DNA of 64,000 bases from Echeneis naucrates. Its lineage: Eukaryota > Chordata > Actinopteri > Carangiformes > Echeneidae. The position numbers and the translations under genes were made by a program. This document shows positions 27,586-40,714 of this stretch, piece after piece (position 1 is the first letter of the stretch; each line of letters starts with the position of its first letter). The notes beneath the pieces are model-generated. The model ran no database searches and was not told the origin of the DNA. It was given only the letters and a program-made list of their open reading frames with translations. The stretch lies in assembly GCF_900963305.1 (NCBI RefSeq), contig NC_042530.1, positions 7,201,890 through 7,265,889 on the forward strand. The letters run 5' to 3'.

Positions 27586-27592
27586 GTGCCGG
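27586..27592 (+). promoter_or_regulatory. H1 box
   Basis: AAACACA, the H1-specific upstream element of vertebrate linker histone promoters, 137 bp before the H1 start codon. A weak TATA-like GTTTAAGG follows at about 27652. Confidence 0.55.
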
Positions 27593-27728
27593 TGTTCAAA
27601 GAGCAGAGAGGAGCCCCGGCCGGACTGAGTCTCCACGGTTCTCATGGTGTGTTTAAGGTCCGCCTCCTGCTCGGAGCGTCTCATCATTCCTCTCAGTCTC
27701 TGCGATCGCTCCGAAGCTCCGAGAAATC

Positions 27729-28349
27729 ATGGCAGAAGTAGCTCCAGCTCCAGCCGCCGCTCCGGCCAAAGCGGCCAAGAAGAAGGCTCCCAAAGCCAAG
27801 AAGCCGGGCCCCAGCCTGGGCGAGCTGATCGTCAAAGCCGTGGCCGCGTCCAAGGAGCGCAACGGCGTTTCGCTGGCCGCCCTGAAGAAGGCTCTGGCTG
27901 CCGAAGGCTACGATGTGGACAAGAACAAGGTCCGAATCAAGACCGCCATCAAGAGCCTGGTGGCCAAGGGGACCCTGGTCCAGACCAAGGGAACCGGCGC
28001 CTCCGGCTCCTTCAAGATGAGCAAGAAAGTCGAGCCCAAGGCCAAGAAGCCCGCCGCCAAGAAGGCCGCTCCTAAAGCCAAGAAGCCCGCCGCAGCCAAG
28101 AAACCCGCAGCGGCCAAGAAGGCGAAGACCGCCGCGGCCAAGAAGCCAGCGGCCGCCAAGAAGGCCGCTCCCAAGAAGGCCAAGAAACCTGCAGCTGCCG
28201 CCAAGAAGGCCGCAACCAAGAGCCCCAAGAAGGCCGCTAAGAGCCCCAAGAAGGCCGCCAAGAGTCCCAAGAAGGCGACGGCGAAGAAGGCAGCAACCAA
28301 GAAGGCCACCAAACCCAAAGTGAAGAAGGCAGCACCCAAGAAGAAGTGA
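27729..28349 (+). CDS. Linker histone H1
   Basis: An intronless gene of 206 residues. It binds linker DNA at the nucleosome dyad and compacts chromatin. The N-tail is Ala/Pro/Lys-rich; residues about 28-100 are the winged-helix globular domain ([37 protein letters not shown], then [13 protein letters not shown]). The rest is a lysine-alanine tail with three SPKKAAK repeats near residues 160-180, which are CDK phosphorylation motifs. It is the only H1 in the window, lies near the centre of the inverted cluster, and ends in a canonical stem-loop. Confidence 0.96.
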   Translation: MAEVAPAPAAAPAKAAKKKAPKAKKPGPSLGELIVKAVAASKERNGVSLAALKKALAAEGYDVDKNKVRIKTAIKSLVAKGTLVQTKGTGASGSFKMSKKVEPKAKKPAAKKAAPKAKKPAAAKKPAAAKKAKTAAAKKPAAAKKAAPKKAKKPAAAAKKAATKSPKKAAKSPKKAAKSPKKATAKKAATKKATKPKVKKAAPKKK

Positions 28350-28383
28350 GCTGCCAGCCGGGTTCACATCTCCACCCAACAAA

Positions 28384-28399
28384 GGCTCTTTTAAGAGCC
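28384..28399 (+). terminator. Histone 3' stem-loop of H1
   Basis: GGCTCTTTTAAGAGCC, 35 bp after the H1 stop codon, confirming this is a replication-dependent H1. Confidence 0.95.
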
Positions 28400-29077
28400 A
28401 AACACCTCAAACTGAGAGCCGCCTCCTCTTAGAGCTCCGTGACCGATAGAACCTGCACAGCTGCGGCCAGATTATCAGTGAAGGTGCTGTGAGCAGGAAC
28501 AAACATGAAGCCCTGAACATGTGAAAGACAGAAGGCAATTATTTATTTTTTTATTATTAATAATTAATAATTGGTAAAAGTCAGATGCATCTTTATGGCA
28601 GTGGGGGATAATTGTTGGTAATTGAATAAATTAAATTAATTTAATTCATCTAAATTGTTTCCAATCTAAACTGAGTTTATCTCAGTTGTGCCGAAGTGAC
28701 ATTTTCAGTGTCCAGAGAAAACCTCCAGTGCTCAGGGCCTGTGACAGGGCACACCCCGGGCCGTCTGCTGCCTCTGTCAGGGAGGAGCCATCCGGCCATT
28801 AACACCTTCCTGTTAATGATGAGCTGCTGAGTGTTTGTGTGTTTATTTCCTGCTAATTCTCAACTGTATATATATTCTGGCTCCTTTTGTATGTTAATGC
28901 GTTTTATTTAATTAATAATAATTATATATATATTTTTAAATTGTGTTCTGCACCAGTTTTCGTTGTCCGCTGTACATTTTAACTCGTGAGTGAATAAATC
29001 AGTTTCTCTCATTTGTGTTCGTCTGTTCAGACAAAACTAATGTTCTTCAATTATAGTTCATTTATTAAAAACTTTGT
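28400..29077. other. Spacer between H1 and H2A copy 2
   Basis: AT-rich, with TAATTAAT and TATATA runs at 28550-28570 and 28914-28940. No gene was recognised. Confidence 0.5.
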
Positions 29078-29122
29078 CATCAGACACATTGAGAATATTA
29101 ACTCTTCCAGATGTGAGTGTGC

Positions 29123-29138
29123 GGCTCTTAAAAGAGCC
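29123..29138 (-). terminator. Histone 3' stem-loop of H2A copy 2
   Basis: GGCTCTTTTAAGAGCC on the minus strand, the same sequence and distance from the stop codon as in H2A copy 1. Confidence 0.95.
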
Positions 29139-29170
29139 TTTTTTGTGTTGCGGTGTCCGGCAGCAGGAGT

Positions 29171-30364
<1,194 letters not shown>

Positions 30365-30393
30365 ACTGCTGCCGCTGCTCACACAAATACAAC

Positions 30394-30409
30394 GGCTCTT
30401 TTAAGAGCC
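30394..30409 (+). terminator. Histone 3' stem-loop of H3 copy 2
   Basis: GGCTCTTTTAAGAGCC, 30 bp after the H3 stop. Confidence 0.95.
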
Positions 30410-30442
30410 ACCTCACCCTGAATCTCAGACCAAATATCCTCT

Positions 30443-31200
30443 AATGTATTCACTCCATCAACTTATCCTAAATCAGTTGTTCAATCTGTAACACAATTTC
30501 AACTTGTTGAATACATTAACAGTTTAATCACCATTCACCAACATTATATACTGCTGACCTCAACTTTTTTTTTTTTTTTTTTAAACCAGCTACCTGTATT
30601 GAGTTTGTTGTTAAAAGGCCTCCATATCCACACCTGTGTGGTGAATCGGTGCAGTGTCACTCCTGAACTGGAGGGCATTTTGGCTTTAGTTAAGTAAAGT
30701 AAATATACTTCTTACTATGCAATTTGATGGTGTGTTTTTAAGAGTAACAGGTTATGAAATGTTGGGGCTCATTCAGCTCAGGGGGCTGAAGATACTTTCT
30801 TTGGTGCAACCCTGTTAATCCTCACAATCAAAAAAAGTATTTATTTTACTAAAAATATATAATTGAGTAAATTAAGTCCTATCCATCTCACTGTGTTAAT
30901 TAAAAACAGTATTTCATACGTGTGTCTGACTTACAACATAAGATGTACATGCCAGATTTACTGTTGATGCCTGGACAAGACATCCTACATGTCTGACATG
31001 TCTGATGTTGGTCAGCACATCCTCACCTTTCAGTGACCAGGGGGAAGGTTTTCCCTGCTGTCTAACTTCTATTTTAGCAATTGCATTACAAAGTCCCATT
31101 TGCAGATTACATGCAGCTGATAACACTGGTAAACACCAAATTCATTGTTTAAGTTTGTTTTTTTAAGCTGATTTGGGATAATTTTGATGCTCTGAATCAA
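30443..31200. other. Spacer between H3 copy 2 and the transposon-like relic
   Basis: AT-rich with a T tract at 30566-30582. No gene was recognised. Confidence 0.45.
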
Positions 31201-32145
31201 ACAATCACAGTGATTTTGAATGGCTTCGACTAGAAGATCTTGCTGACGTATTCTGCTACATCTTCGGTGAATACTTCGGTGTTAGGAACACCATTGTTCC
31301 TAACAGGAATCTAGTCACAAGTTTCATAAAGCGTGCTTATAATGCTTACTTTGGTGTTAAACTTGGTGACCAGGATTAAGGCAGGGTGCCACACATGGTG
31401 TGCAAGTCATGCACCGAGTATCTGCTTCAGTGGACCAAAGGCAAGAAGAGCTGCCTGAAGTTTGGAGGGAGCCAACAAACCATGTCACTGACTGCTTCTT
31501 GGGCTGGGAGCAGCCTCAAGTATCCTGATCTTGAATCAGCACGTGGTCCTGTAGCTCACTGTGATGAAACTTTGGAGAACTTCCTGACATCAGTGATGAA
31601 GATTCCTCCAGCGTTCCAGAGGAAGAAGAGGAAGAAGTGGTTTTTAACGATGATGCTCCACATCCTTTTTCCCAAAAGGAGCTAAAAGATGTAGTTCATG
31701 AGCTCAGCTTGTCAAATTCCTCTGCTGAGTTATTGGCATCCAGATCGAAGGAAAAGAACCTCCTGTGCCCGTCAGAGATCCTGAGTTTGAAAACTCAGTG
31801 AACGAAGTGGAACTGGAAACATGGAAGGCTTTTTTTATGGTCGTGAAGAACTTTCTTGACAACAACAAGCCCAGGAACTATGCAGAACTTGTCACCAATA
31901 TGCTGACTGCTGTCAGAAACCTTGGATGCAACATGAGCATCAAAATGCATTACTTGTTCTCACACATGGATCGGTTTCCGGAGAATCTGGGCTCAATGAG
32001 TGATGAGCAGGGGGAGATAAAAGAGATGGAGACGCTGGATTCAGTCATGATGGCTGATTACTGTTGGACTCTGAAGAGCCCTGCTGCTGAGCATTCAAGG
32101 TTCGAAGAAAAGGAAGATCATGCCCTGAATTTTGCACATTGACGA
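31201..32145 (+). pseudogene. Decayed copy of a repeat-borne, transposon-like gene family
   Basis: Scattered blocks on the plus strand resemble a multi-copy protein family of many animal genomes that I believe is transposon-derived but whose superfamily I cannot name. The blocks are an N-terminal cysteine-bearing part (MVCKSCTEYLLQWTKGKKS, 31398-31460), a middle part, and a C-terminal part (NMSIKMHYLFSHMDRF..NLGSMSDEQGE, about 31930-32015, and MMADYCWTLK). The copy lacks much of the family's length and is broken in several places, so it is a fossil. It sits between the right-arm H3/H2A and H4-H2B units. Confidence 0.55.
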
Positions 32146-33008
32146 CGTAACATTTAAATTTACATGTACTTACCTTTATCAATGTCTATTGTTCAATTTA
32201 CAGAAATCAAAGTTTGTAACAATTAACGCATTCTGTTAGAAATTTTTTTTTTCCCTCCTAAAACCAATCAACTAATCAGAAGATCGCAACGATTTTTCAA
32301 AATTAAGTTGGCATAGAAACTGACCTGATTGAGAAAAGGGGATTCAGCGGTGCAAAATGGTCCCAATTCAGTTATAAAAACATAGACAACTTCCTTTTTT
32401 AAATTTTTTGTAACCTTTTGTAACTATACAGTCGTCTTCCACAGAAAGATAAATATTGATACTGCTGAGCTGTTCTCATGTTAAGAGTCATTCAGCTTCT
32501 TAGGTAAAGTTCATGATTATACTTGTTCTTGTGTCACATAAATCTTTGTTTAGTTGTGTAGACAATTGGCTTCATGTATCTGATGTCACAGTTGGTACTC
32601 ACGTCATGTTAGTTTGGTTGTTGAGGGCTAACTGTCCTGTTAAAGGGTCACATGATGTGGCTTCTGCAGGTTTACTTGTTGGACAGAGACATTTTGTGTT
32701 TTGCAGTTGTAAAATAAAGGACGCACACTTTGTGTGCTGAAAGTGAGGAGTTGTAGTCTGCCATTACTTGCAATTTGCACACCACCAACGTTAGTATCGT
32801 CAGGACACCTGAATGAAATGAAGTGAAATGAAGTGATTTGATACAAGCGGGTGTTTAAAAAGCCACTTCAACGTGTCACACCACAAACAGCTCAGGAGCT
32901 TTGAATGTAAATAAATAAATGCTGGAGATGTTTAAACGTTTAAACAATCAGTGTGTTATTGTAACAATACAAAAGAGGAGGACGTGTACTCTCATAGGTA
33001 AAGTGTGT

Positions 33009-33024
33009 GGCCCTGAAAAGAGCC
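33009..33024 (-). terminator. Variant histone 3' stem-loop of H2B copy 2
   Basis: GGCTCTTTTCAGGGCC on the minus strand, the same G-U-containing variant as in H2B copy 1. Confidence 0.9.
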
Positions 33025-33049
33025 TTTGTGTTGTTGTTGTTGTTTGTGC

Positions 33050-33541
<492 letters not shown>

Positions 33542-34203
33542 TCGAAGGTTCGGCGGGGAGGTTTCGGGGCCTGGTCCCGTTTCTGGTCGTCTGCTTTTGT
33601 CCGAATGAGGCGAATCGGCAGAGAAAAGAGGAAAAAGCGATCCATGTGAGCAGCTCCACAAGTGAAACAAAGCGGCTGACAAAGCGGAGCCGCTTCAGCT
33701 GAAGTGAGGTCGAGCACAGAAAACAGGAAAAGAAAGGAAAAGTCAGAAACCTCCGCTGGTTTAGTTCAGTCCTTCTATTGCGGCTAGTAAAGAAGTGTTT
33801 TTATCACGATGATCACAAAACAGCTTAAATGTAATTTTTGACAAATGTGGTAATTACTAACGAACAAAAGACCCAATTGATGAAACCTGAAGCGGACGTG
33901 GACTTAATCAGTTAATGGTTTTCTTTTTCTAAGCTTTAATTTGTTTGTGAGGAAAACAGGTGTGGGTTTGTGTTATTCAGCTCATTATAAATAAACGTTG
34001 TGTTTGTTTTAGGGGCTTTTGGGAAGTTTGTGCTTGAATTTGACAACGTGAGTGTAAAAAGGGTCACCTGTCATCTTGTGTACGGTGATTGAGATGAACT
34101 GTTCCCCTCAGTGTGTTTATAATTACACGGCGGTGTGTTGAAGCCGACAAGTGTACAAAGTGTGTGCTGATGAAGGACATGAGCTCTTAGTGAGAGTGTG
34201 TGC

Positions 34204-34219
34204 GGCTCTTAAAAGAGCC
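34204..34219 (-). terminator. Histone 3' stem-loop of H4 copy 2
   Basis: GGCTCTTTTAAGAGCC on the minus strand, 41 bp past the H4 stop. Confidence 0.95.
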
Positions 34220-34260
34220 TTTGTGTTGTTGTTGGTATTGTGTAGTTGTTGGGAGCGTGT

Positions 34261-34593
<333 letters not shown>

Positions 34594-34741
34594 CTACAGA
34601 ATGAGTCCAGCTGTGAGAAGCGCGAGCAGTAAAAGGCCGACTGAGGACGTGAATGAAGACAGGAGGGACTCTTCTTTGAGTCTTCGTGGACTTTGCTGAG
34701 GAACCTTTAGCGCCACCTCCTGATTCATTCAGAGTAAAACT

Positions 34742-35147
34742 CATTTGAGCCTTGACTGAGGAGGAAACTTTTTTAATTTATTTATTTTAAAAGGAACAAG
34801 TCTTGCAGGAAAAGTAAAACATGTATCAGTTTAAATATTTGTACAACAGATGAATTTGGGATTTATGACTAAACTCTCTGGGGAGCTGTCAGAGACCAAA
34901 CACAAGGAGAGGCCCCTGAAAACACACAGATGTAAATAATGATTACAGCCTGATACAGCTGAATGCTTACCAGCAGGCAAAATGTTTTTAAGCAGAAATA
35001 ACCAACAATTCAGACATGTAGTGTTATTATCGTAAGGTTTTAAAGTGAAGTTAGGTGTGTGCACACACACACACACACACACTCGAGTTGGTTGACGGGA
35101 TGTATATTTACAAAGTTTACACCGTTGATTGTATTGATTTTGTATGG
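34742..35147. other. Spacer between H4 copy 2 and H3 copy 3
   Basis: AT-rich, no gene recognised. It contains (CA)n at about 35062-35081. Confidence 0.5.
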
Positions 35148-35184
35148 CATTAGAGGATATTCGGTCCGAGATTCAGGGTGAGGT

Positions 35185-35200
35185 GGCTCTTAAAAGAGCC
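35185..35200 (-). terminator. Histone 3' stem-loop of H3 copy 3
   Basis: GGCTCTTTTAAGAGCC on the minus strand, 30 bp after the stop codon. Confidence 0.95.
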
Positions 35201-35229
35201 GTTGTATTTGTGTGAGCAGCGGCAGCAGT

Positions 35230-35700
<471 letters not shown>

Positions 35701-35904
35701 TTAAAGCGTGGGACCGGCTGTGAGGACGTGACGCAGCTTCGGTCCTCCGGCTCCTGGTTGGTGAGCGGCTCCTCCTGGAGCTCAGCACCGCCCAGAGGAG
35801 CCGCCCAGCAGCCGCTCAGCCGCTCAGCCTCCGCTGCCGATTGGACAGCGGTGATTTGAAAAATGCCGCTAAAACTCCCAGCAGCTACCGCCTCTGGAGC
35901 TTTT

Positions 35905-36674
35905 GTCTGAGTCACAAATTAGACCTGATAATATCTCTAGATTTGTCGCTTAAAAAGTCGAACACCTGATAAATATATATAGCATCAAAACGACGGGGCT
36001 GTGTCAGACTAATGACATGCTGGCACGTGTGTTACTGAGTCGCGGACTTGTGTCGTCACTCATCGTTCATGGGAATCATGGGAAGCCGAGTTTTTAATGT
36101 CGGTCGTCTTTAATTCCAGGAAACAACACTTGACAACAATCCATTTACTGTATAACTGTAAAAGCTGTGAAAATGGTTTTTATCTATAGACACAAAAATA
36201 ATAAATAAGTTGATTTTTTTTTTTTTACTTTTCATTATGAACGTTGATTTTCTCATGCATATGAATAATAGCATTATCCGTGTTTGGCTATTTTAAATAA
36301 AAGTCAGCCATTGTGTAGCAAAAACAGGAGGATGGTGGTGTTTCTGTTTCCCCCCGCACTGGTGTATGTAGAGTCTCTGAACAGAACTCAACCTCAACAG
36401 GACTTCACCAGATGGACAGACCTCGGGCACTGGAGGCACTTGAGACAGCTGTGTTCAGTTATCTTTAGTTGTCATTACTAAATAACAATGTCTACTTACT
36501 AATGAATACAACAGGTCATTTTAGTCTTTCCCTAGCATTACCTAGATCACAGTTCAGTTTTATTTAGTTGCCTAGTGGCCTAAATTCAATCACCTTTACA
36601 CAAATTGAAAGTGTAGCTAAATTAAAAATGTACATAATGCAGCTGAATTTACTAGATCCAAAATAAATGTATGT

Positions 36675-36709
<35 letters not shown>

Positions 36710-39404
36710 AATAACCAACTCCACCAAAAAGGATGCAACCTCTGTATCTTCCCCTGCATCTTCAGGTCTGAAACGATGAAAACAGAAAAAGTCACAATAA
36801 AATCAGTAAACATTAGTTTATTGAAAACATTCTGTCCAGCATTTTCTTAATGTGATATCAAAGGAATATTCAAATGGATTTAAAAAAAATGCCACAGTGC
36901 AATGAAATCTGACGAGGAGAAAGACAGAAAAACATAAAAAGAAGTCATGTTCAGACATCAGTAAAAGAGGGGGGAAATAAAGGTTAGCTCACAGGTCAAG
37001 TAGAATCATGTTTGCACCTATTTATGAAGTTTTACATGACTTTATTTCATACATTCTGTTCTTTTGTCTTCTCAACAGGGCTCTCAGTTTAAGGTATAAA
37101 ACAACCTGATACTTTTCTATAAAGACATGGCCTATTATGTAAATTCAGCAGCTGAAATATGCAATTTCATATTTTTAATGGTTACATGAAAATGTAAAAA
37201 AAGAAAAAAAGAAACAAACCAAAAAAACTTGATTCAGTTTTTTCCCCTTTATGAACAATTTTACATTAAAGGTACTCTATTTCTCAAAAGAAAAAAAAAA
37301 AAAATCAGTCCTGTATCTGAAATTATCACTTTCAATGGCTCGTTGATTCCAGCCATTTGTGGAGCGAAGGTAGGGAATGAACCTCTGCAGTCCAAAGCAA
37401 AGAAGGAAAACTTTATGCTTACATCACAAACCTTTTATTTTTATGTTTCATTTTTATTTTTCTCATCACGACACTCTACAGTTGCAAAAGTTGCTATGGG
37501 CAACAGTTCACTCAAGATGCACAAGGGAGAGAAATCCTATCTCCGAATGCTGTCAAACTTGGCACGATGCAGAAGACTGATGCATCTGTGGGATGTATCT
37601 GCAGAGAAATGAAAACACTATTACTTGAAGTATCTTCTGGGACCTACACTTTTCATCAGCTGCCTGAGCTGCTTGTGATTGAATTGGTTCAGACTTACTT
37701 AATTACTTAGGTGTCTTCCTCCATCTATACACTGGCAGATGGTTTGTTACTCTGTGTGTGTCTGTGTGTGTGTGTCTGTGTGTATGCGCACACACATGTA
37801 AGACAGAGTAAAAACACACAAAATCATAGAAAGAGAGGTGAACGTGGGTATGTATGAGGTGTTTTACATATTTTTTTTTATCTCTACGATAAGCGTGTTG
37901 ACACTTTTTGTGAAAAAGACAATACTAGGAACAATGTTTGTTAAGAAATGCGTTCAGGATGTGCTGGATGAGTTTGTGTGTGACTGTGTCTGAATGGAAG
38001 AAAGAGTAACTGTAAAGCCTTGATGTAAAGGACACATACAGTACACCCAATACAGACAACAGTAATGGAAATAAACACTGATGCAATAGGAAGAAAAAAT
38101 TAAGGACAATGACAGCATAAGAAAAAAGACCAACATGAAAGTGTGTGGGAATTTTCTGTTTATGACTTTGTGCTTCTGATTTACTTTTTTACCTTTCCGC
38201 AAAAGTCTTCTTCTTTTTTTTTTTTTTTTTGGCTTTTTCTACAAAACTGCTTTGCCAAAATTGAGTTATTGAGTTGAGTAATTCCCTTAGGAATGGTGTT
38301 AGTGTCATCAAAAAAAAATAAATAAAATAAAAAATCTGTAAATTTGTCTGTCAGATTACCTGGGATTACAGGAACCATGTAGGATTCATTTTTATTGTCT
38401 GGAGAAACAAATCCAGTTGGTTTGGTTCTGGTCTTCTTCCAAAGCAAATCATCCACAACAAATTAACCAACATCGAAAAACATGAATGTGACGACACAGA
38501 CGGCATGTGAAGGGACAGAGAAACTACTGAACAAAAGCCAATAAAACAAAGAAAAAAAGGTGAAGCTTTATTGTTATTCATTTTACAAAGCATCAATAAA
38601 ATCAGCCCTGAAAGATAAATTGAGTAACTGTAAAAACGGTCATCCTGTCAATTTGTCTGAGTATAAAAGTCTGTTTTAATACAAAGATCATAAGCTCTTA
38701 CAGTAGAAGAGAGTTAGAAGAGAAACAGACTTGAAGTTAATGTTTGCCAAGAACAGCAAAACAACAAAAACCAAACACACAAATAAAACAAAAAGGGATT
38801 GTTTGCCGAAATTAAGTTTCAGAAAGTTAGTCAACATATTTAAAAGAGAGTTTGAGTTCAAATGAAAATGGTGATATTTATTTGCATAATGCTCTTTATC
38901 TCATTAGGCAATTTAGCGAAGCAACTGCATGCAATGCAATAATAAATTTTAAAGATGCTTTTTAAAATCACTTCTTATGCTCATATGACTTATGTATTAG
39001 AGGATGGGGGTCTTTCAAATTTTAAGTATTAATGTATGTTATGTTTCAATGGATATAAACGAAGCATGCACAAGCCATACAATTGGACCTTGAATAGTCA
39101 TTTAGATTAAACTGCCTCTGGTTATTCCAACAGAATTAAATAGTATGATGTTAGTAATGAATTCAATTTAATTCCAATTTTCACTAATAACATAAATTTT
39201 CCTGAATTCCAAAAATGGCAAGCATTTATATTTGCTATTCAAATCATAATTAGTATGCCATGAATTTGAAAAATACATGCTTAAAAATCAACATGAAGAT
39301 GTTTGATCACATTCATTTTGTTATCAGCGAAGAAATCTATGATCATGACAGATAAGTTTCGACTAACGTACCAAATCTCAAAGTTCAATAATGAATAATC
39401 ATGT
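35905..39404. other. Gene-poor spacer between the histone cluster and neto1
   Basis: AT-rich DNA with (TTA)n at 36677-36709, GT-rich runs at 37757-37785 and poly-A/T tracts (about 37292, 38213-38231). I saw no splice-flanked exon or RNA gene. Part of 38-40 kb may be neto1 3' UTR. Confidence 0.4.
36677..36709. repeat. (TTA)n microsatellite
   Basis: About eleven TTA units in the spacer right of the histone cluster. Confidence 0.9.
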
Positions 39405-39690
39405 TCACTCTAAAGGTCCATATCTTTCCAGTGAGACAAAAAATGTCTGGGCCGACTTTAGTACGTAGAGCGCAAACCAATTCTCAAAACTGTTCAGCTC
39501 AACAGCAATGCTGCTGTCCTTTGTATTCATCTTTGCCCATGAATAGATATTCAGTATCCTCTCGTCAAAGTGTCCCTTCATCATCATCAGCATCATGCTG
39601 GTGTAAATCTCCGCTCCGCTTTTTCATATGTCAGTGACGCCCGTTCGTACTGATCCAGGATTTCACTATTCTCAAGAAGTCTACATGATG
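39405..39690 (-). other. Unrecognised coding-looking segment
   Basis: On the minus strand two adjacent open stretches look more protein-like than their AT-rich surroundings. One reads ...LLENSEILDQYERASLTYEKAE and stops at about 39600. The other, in a different frame, reads MKGHFDERILNIYSW, then NSFENWFALYVLKSAQTFF, and stops at 39405-39407. I do not recognise the protein. It could be a relic of a helical (TPR-like?) gene or a chance open frame in neto1 3' UTR. Confidence 0.3.
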
Positions 39691-40653
39691 GAGACAATGC
39701 AACATAATGTAGAACATAAGCAGACACACACGCACAACAGCACAACACAGTTTTCCACACTAAAAGACAAAACGATGGGTAGCACTTAATGTGACTGCTC
39801 CATTTTATGCAGGCATGAAGCTGCAACCAGTAACTTTTGTAGCTCCGCAGTTAATTTAGGTTGAAAAAATGTTACAATGTAGAAATTAAAGGTTTCCATA
39901 AGTTCTTTGCATCTCAAAAGTATGCAACTATTTTGTTGCTGTCATCCTTCATATTGTGCTTATAGCCTCATGAAAGCACAGTTGTGGAGCGTGCACATGA
40001 AATGTTACACACAGGCATAAATACTATGCTTCACAATTAACCAAACACAAAATCAAATACTACAAGTGACATCCATCATGCAAAACTACAGAAGAATTCT
40101 GTATGTGTGATCAGTAAAGATTTGTAAATTGCAAAGAGATAATTAAATAATTAAAAGGGGCAAAAATTCCACTGACGTAATTTGGGGAATGTGCTTGCTC
40201 TGAGATTTGTGCGTTTACTATTACATTGTTGCTATAAAGTAAAGTAAAGCTGTAGGCCTTCTGGGAAAAAAAAGAGGTTAGACACATAAAATGGTAACAG
40301 CTTCAACTACAGATGCCTGAAAACGTCCATGCTAATGAATATCCACTGAGTGACAGAATGTATGTCCTGTATGAAAAGAGGACATGGAGAAAATTTGATC
40401 ACCATAAAGACTTCAAACAAACTCACTAGAAGAGCAAGATGGCTGCAAGCAGGAATACCATCTTGGTGGAAATGAACATTTAAAAAACATTTAAAAAAAA
40501 AAAAAAAAAAAAAAAAGAATAAGCTTGTGCAAAATCACACAAAAGGAAAAATAACTTACATAAAAGTATATACTGACTGGGCAAATGATGACTACACAAC
40601 AACATACAGAGATGTTTATTGTTGGATAGGGGTGCTTACCTTGAGATTGTCTC

Positions 40654-40714
40654 TTAGACCCTAGTTGTGTTGTACTCTGATTCATGTTTGCTCAAAGAGC
40701 CAATGAGGCAGAAC
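40654..40714 (-). CDS. neto1: neto1 terminal exon encoding the TTRV PDZ ligand
   Basis: The acceptor TTTCAG is followed by G and then codons for [19 protein letters not shown] and a stop at 40654-40656. It joins the donor CG|GTCAGT at 41609/41608 to restore the arginine codon. The peptide equals the C-terminus of mammalian NETO1, whose TRV end is a class I PDZ ligand used at synapses. Confidence 0.93.

Noticed and set aside
27693-28382. A 229-codon Leu/Gly-rich frame antisense to H1
   Set aside because: It is the complement of the Lys/Ala-rich H1 tail; the low-complexity reading reflects H1 codons.
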